From assembly GCF_036320655.1 (NCBI RefSeq), contig NZ_CP143258.1, positions 868,001 through 932,000 on the forward strand: DNA of 64,000 bases, in the 5' to 3' direction. The notes beneath the pieces are model-generated. The model made no database searches, was not told where the DNA came from, and saw nothing but the letters and a program-made list of their open reading frames with translations. The stretch is from Porphyromonas pogonae (GTDB lineage: Bacteria; Bacteroidota; Bacteroidia; Bacteroidales; Porphyromonadaceae). The translations under genes and the position numbers were made by a program. Each line of letters begins with the position of its first letter. The stretch's first letter is position 1. Shown here one piece after another: positions 61,438 through 64,000 of the stretch.

Positions 61438-64000
61438 CTATTTGAACTCTATCATAAACGAAACCAGATTAATGTCCTCAGGGAGATGGAGCTTTTTTCG
61501 CAAGCGATAGCGTGCTGCTTCGACACCTCGAGTTGTAAGGTTGAGCATTTTGGCAATATCTTTCGAGGTGTAGTTTAGTCTCAGCAGTGCGCACAGCTTC
61601 ATATCCGTAGGGGTGAGTAATGGGTATTGGTGGTGAAGTTTGCGGAAGAAATTCTCATGAATGAGGTCGAAATTCTCTTGAAAAATAGCCCATTCATCTT
61701 CTCCCGACATACTCTCATTGATGAGTTTTACCAGTTTATTACCCTCAATCCTGTTGATGCGCCCGGAAAGGATATTGGTTTGGATTTCTTTTTTGAGGAG
61801 ATTGAGAAACTCTTTATGATTGATGAGGTTCATAGATGCGCTCGCCAATTCTTTGCCCTTGTATACCAGTTCTGTCTCGAGCTTCTCATTCTTGAGTTGT
61901 GTGATGATACGCTCTTGCTTCTCGAGTTGCTGACGTCTTTCTTCCTCCTGCTGCACATAGAACTTCCTTTTCTTTTCTATAATCTGCTGTGAATAAAGAC
62001 GAGTGAATAGGAGTACACCTCCCCAGAACAACAGGATATACACCACTATGGCAAAGTCGGTCTTGTACCAGGGCTTATTTATACTGAATGCAAATGAGAG
62101 GCTTGAGAGCTCGTTACCTATATCATCGATTATTCTGGCTTTGAGATTGTAGCTCCCGGCGGGGAGGTTGTCATAGGATACGGCAAGACCTTTGGGCATG
62201 GCATTCCACCGCAAGTCATAGCCTTCCAGATAACTTTCTATAACCAATGCTCTCCTTGAAAAATCAGGATACCGGAATTTGAATGTAATGTTATTGTTCT
62301 GATATTTGATCGCCAATCCTTCTTGCACGGGCATAAGGTCTTGTTTATCTTTCTTCCTATTGTAAGTCCATATGGTATTTATTCGCAATGTATCGTTTGG
62401 GCGATGATGGAAGTTTGTTGGGGTAAATTGGGCTATGCCGTTGTTGAGAGCAAGATACGAGACACCCTTTTCGCTTACAAATACATTGCCTCGCCCGGAA
62501 CTGGGAGGGAAATTGAGTATGCTGAATGGTATGCGCAGCTGTACTTTGTATTTGTTAGCTTGTTGTGAGTAGGAGACGAATGTGTACTCATTGTCCCGTA
62601 CAAACCAAAAAGATGTATCCGATACCGAGACTATCCGATGCACGTTGCCGGCATCAGGGAAGTCTTTGTTGAGCTGATCGTATGGTATTATTCTGCGGTT
62701 GAGATCATCATAAGTATAGAATCTATTACCGCTACTAAAAATAACTCTTCCGCGCAGCTTCATGACATGGACGGGTGATGCTATCTTTTGCACAGAATCC
62801 TGAATGGAAAAGTACTTTACTTCTGTAACCTTGGTAAGTTTATCATCGAAGCGCAACTTATACACCCCTTTGTACATATGACCGGCCCACACATTCCCCA
62901 TATGATCTGTTTCAATCTGATTGACGAGGTCATAAAAACCTTGGATCTGATTGCTGTACTGCCACTGGCCATTGGCGTTTTTGCGGTATAAAGATAAATA
63001 AGTGTAAGTAGACTCGAGGAGAACCTCCTGATTGTTGATGATGGAGTGTTTGATATCCATACCACCCGTACACACATCCTTTAAAGGTGTATTGCGGTCA
63101 TTGACTATGAAGGATGTACCTATGTTATTTCCCGTAATAATCTGATTACCGAAACGCTTGACAAACCATGATTGACTGTCAAATTCGGGTAGTCGGTACA
63201 TATTTTTCTGAATTGGGTCATAAGTATATATGCCCTGATTTGTAGCGGCATATAGCTTGTTGTTATAGGTGAGGATGTCTTCTACGAGACCTATGTGTAC
63301 ATTCGATGGCTCGAAGAGGTAAATATTTGAGTTGGTCTGGATATTCGATATGCCGTTGTCCAATGCAGCCCATATGTTTTTGTCTCGATCTTCGTACAGC
63401 CCTAATACGGTATTGTTATGAAGGCCGTTTCTGATATTAAGGTGCCATTTTAGTGCCCCGTCTTTGCCGATAGCGAATACTCCATTCTTAAGGGTGCCTA
63501 TAATATAAAGAGAGTCGGCATGGTAGATAGCGCGGTTGGCGGTTGCAGCTTTCAACTCCATGTCGGCACTCGTTGCCCACTGACTTACGCTTTGGGTGTG
63601 AGGTTTATAAAGAAGGATGCCGTTTTTTGAGGTTACAAGCAAGAGGTCTTTGTCATGCGGGAGTAATGCCACGATGTAGTCATTGTGCAGTTGCTTACGA
63701 GCGAGTAACCTCTTGAAAACGTTATGGTCTAGCTCATAAAAGTCATCTTGAATAAACTGTGAATACAATTTGTGATTATAGGTGAAGAAATATAACGGAG
63801 CGGGGAATGGCTTAGAGTGAGAGATGGTGGAAGCTTTCTCATTGTAGACGAAATAGGATGAGAAGGTTTGGAAATAAATATTTCCGTCGACTTTGTGGAT
63901 GGTCCATACCTCATCATTCTGAAAGCGGTAATTCTTGATCATCCTTTTCAGCGAATGATAAACGAGAATGTTTTGTCCATTTTTCTCGAAAAAACCTAAC
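61438..64000 (-). CDS. SusR-like membrane sensor-regulator (Reg_prop, Y_Y_Y, LuxR-type HTH), N-terminus outside window
   Basis: The frame is open past the right edge of the window, so the first part is missing; the ATG at 63942 is internal. About 854 residues are visible. Beta-propeller repeats (Reg_prop type) occupy most of it, for example GLYEDRDKNIWAALDNGISN and QIETDHMGNVWAGHMYKGVY, then a Y_Y_Y domain (DLRWNAMPKGLAVSYDNLPA), one membrane helix (WYKTDFAIVVYILLFWGGVL), a cytoplasmic coiled coil, and a C-terminal HTH with YTSKDIAKMLNLTTRGVEAA. There is no histidine kinase, so sensing and DNA binding are one protein, as in SusR. It probably controls the adjacent PUL in response to the imported glucan. 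Confidence 0.88.
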   Translation of the reverse strand, partial: LGFFEKNGQNILVYHSLKRMIKNYRFQNDEVWTIHKVDGNIYFQTFSSYFVYNEKASTISHSKPFPAPLYFFTYNHKLYSQFIQDDFYELDHNVFKRLLARKQLHNDYIVALLPHDKDLLLVTSKNGILLYKPHTQSVSQWATSADMELKAATANRAIYHADSLYIIGTLKNGVFAIGKDGALKWHLNIRNGLHNNTVLGLYEDRDKNIWAALDNGISNIQTNSNIYLFEPSNVHIGLVEDILTYNNKLYAATNQGIYTYDPIQKNMYRLPEFDSQSWFVKRFGNQIITGNNIGTSFIVNDRNTPLKDVCTGGMDIKHSIINNQEVLLESTYTYLSLYRKNANGQWQYSNQIQGFYDLVNQIETDHMGNVWAGHMYKGVYKLRFDDKLTKVTEVKYFSIQDSVQKIASPVHVMKLRGRVIFSSGNRFYTYDDLNRRIIPYDQLNKDFPDAGNVHRIVSVSDTSFWFVRDNEYTFVSYSQQANKYKVQLRIPFSILNFPPSSGRGNVFVSEKGVSYLALNNGIAQFTPTNFHHRPNDTLRINTIWTYNRKKDKQDLMPVQEGLAIKYQNNNITFKFRYPDFSRRALVIESYLEGYDLRWNAMPKGLAVSYDNLPAGSYNLKARIIDDIGNELSSLSFAFSINKPWYKTDFAIVVYILLFWGGVLLFTRLYSQQIIEKKRKFYVQQEEERRQQLEKQERIITQLKNEKLETELVYKGKELASASMNLINHKEFLNLLKKEIQTNILSGRINRIEGNKLVKLINESMSGEDEWAIFQENFDLIHENFFRKLHHQYPLLTPTDMKLCALLRLNYTSKDIAKMLNLTTRGVEAARYRLRKKLHLPEDINLVSFMIEFK

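Overview
The window looks like chromosome from a member of the Bacteroidales, at moderate GC. The evidence is: -33/-7 promoters of the Bacteroidetes type (TTG / TAnnTTTG) with no Shine-Dalgarno dependence; a SusC/SusD operon; a SusR-like membrane regulator; and a Bacteroidetes-style coaX / barrel / TPR / lptC / CBS-transporter / ppiD run. I cannot name the genus from sequence alone.

Layout. 1-1098: end of an LTA-synthase/sulfatase-type membrane enzyme. 1199-1979: noncoding element A. 2171-5107: TonB receptor plus a small His/Cys-rich membrane protein, probably for metal uptake. 5323-9109: leuS and a YitT-type membrane protein. 9168-11296: ECF sigma factor, probable anti-sigma and a lipoprotein. 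11473-12042: noncoding locus D. 12317-14629: manA, a small membrane protein and nfo. 14850-22728: coaX and envelope-biogenesis genes ending in the periplasmic folding factor PpiD. 22900-23694: noncoding element B. 23931-27572: small envelope-stress proteins around a U32 peptidase and a thioesterase. 27609-35511: uvrA, an ATP-grasp protein, RNase H, a TPR protein and a DUF349 protein. 35969-41746: a giant alpha-2-macroglobulin. 42015-43417: a TetR regulator with fabG. 43558-49252: a decayed accessory zone with three broken genes, two intact hydrolases and noncoding locus E. 49912-64000: a polysaccharide utilisation locus (SusC, SusD, LamG lipoprotein, esterase, GH144, GH3) and its probable SusR-like regulator, most likely for beta-1,2-glucan.

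Two repeat families cut across this. The first is a 186-187 bp MITE-like element in four copies (35673, 49310, 49703, 61160). Two copies show 5-bp target duplications, and two same-orientation copies bracket the PUL operon. The second is the most unusual feature: five intergenic loci (A, B, C, D, E). Each has a near-identical strong promoter (TTGACAAA, 18-19 bp, TAnnTTTG), a 250-400 bp leader, and an array of exactly six imperfect dyads spaced 22 bp apart (21-22 bp in A-C). The dyad sequence differs between subfamilies (A-C versus D and E), but copy number and helical phasing are the same. I recognise no named system with this layout and treat it as a candidate undescribed element.

How the genes work together. 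Most of the window is housekeeping: translation, cell-envelope assembly, DNA repair and CoA/fatty-acid metabolism. The PUL forms a self-contained outer-membrane import and degradation unit. The accessory interval from 43.5 to 49.9 kb shows gene decay and MITE insertion next to it.
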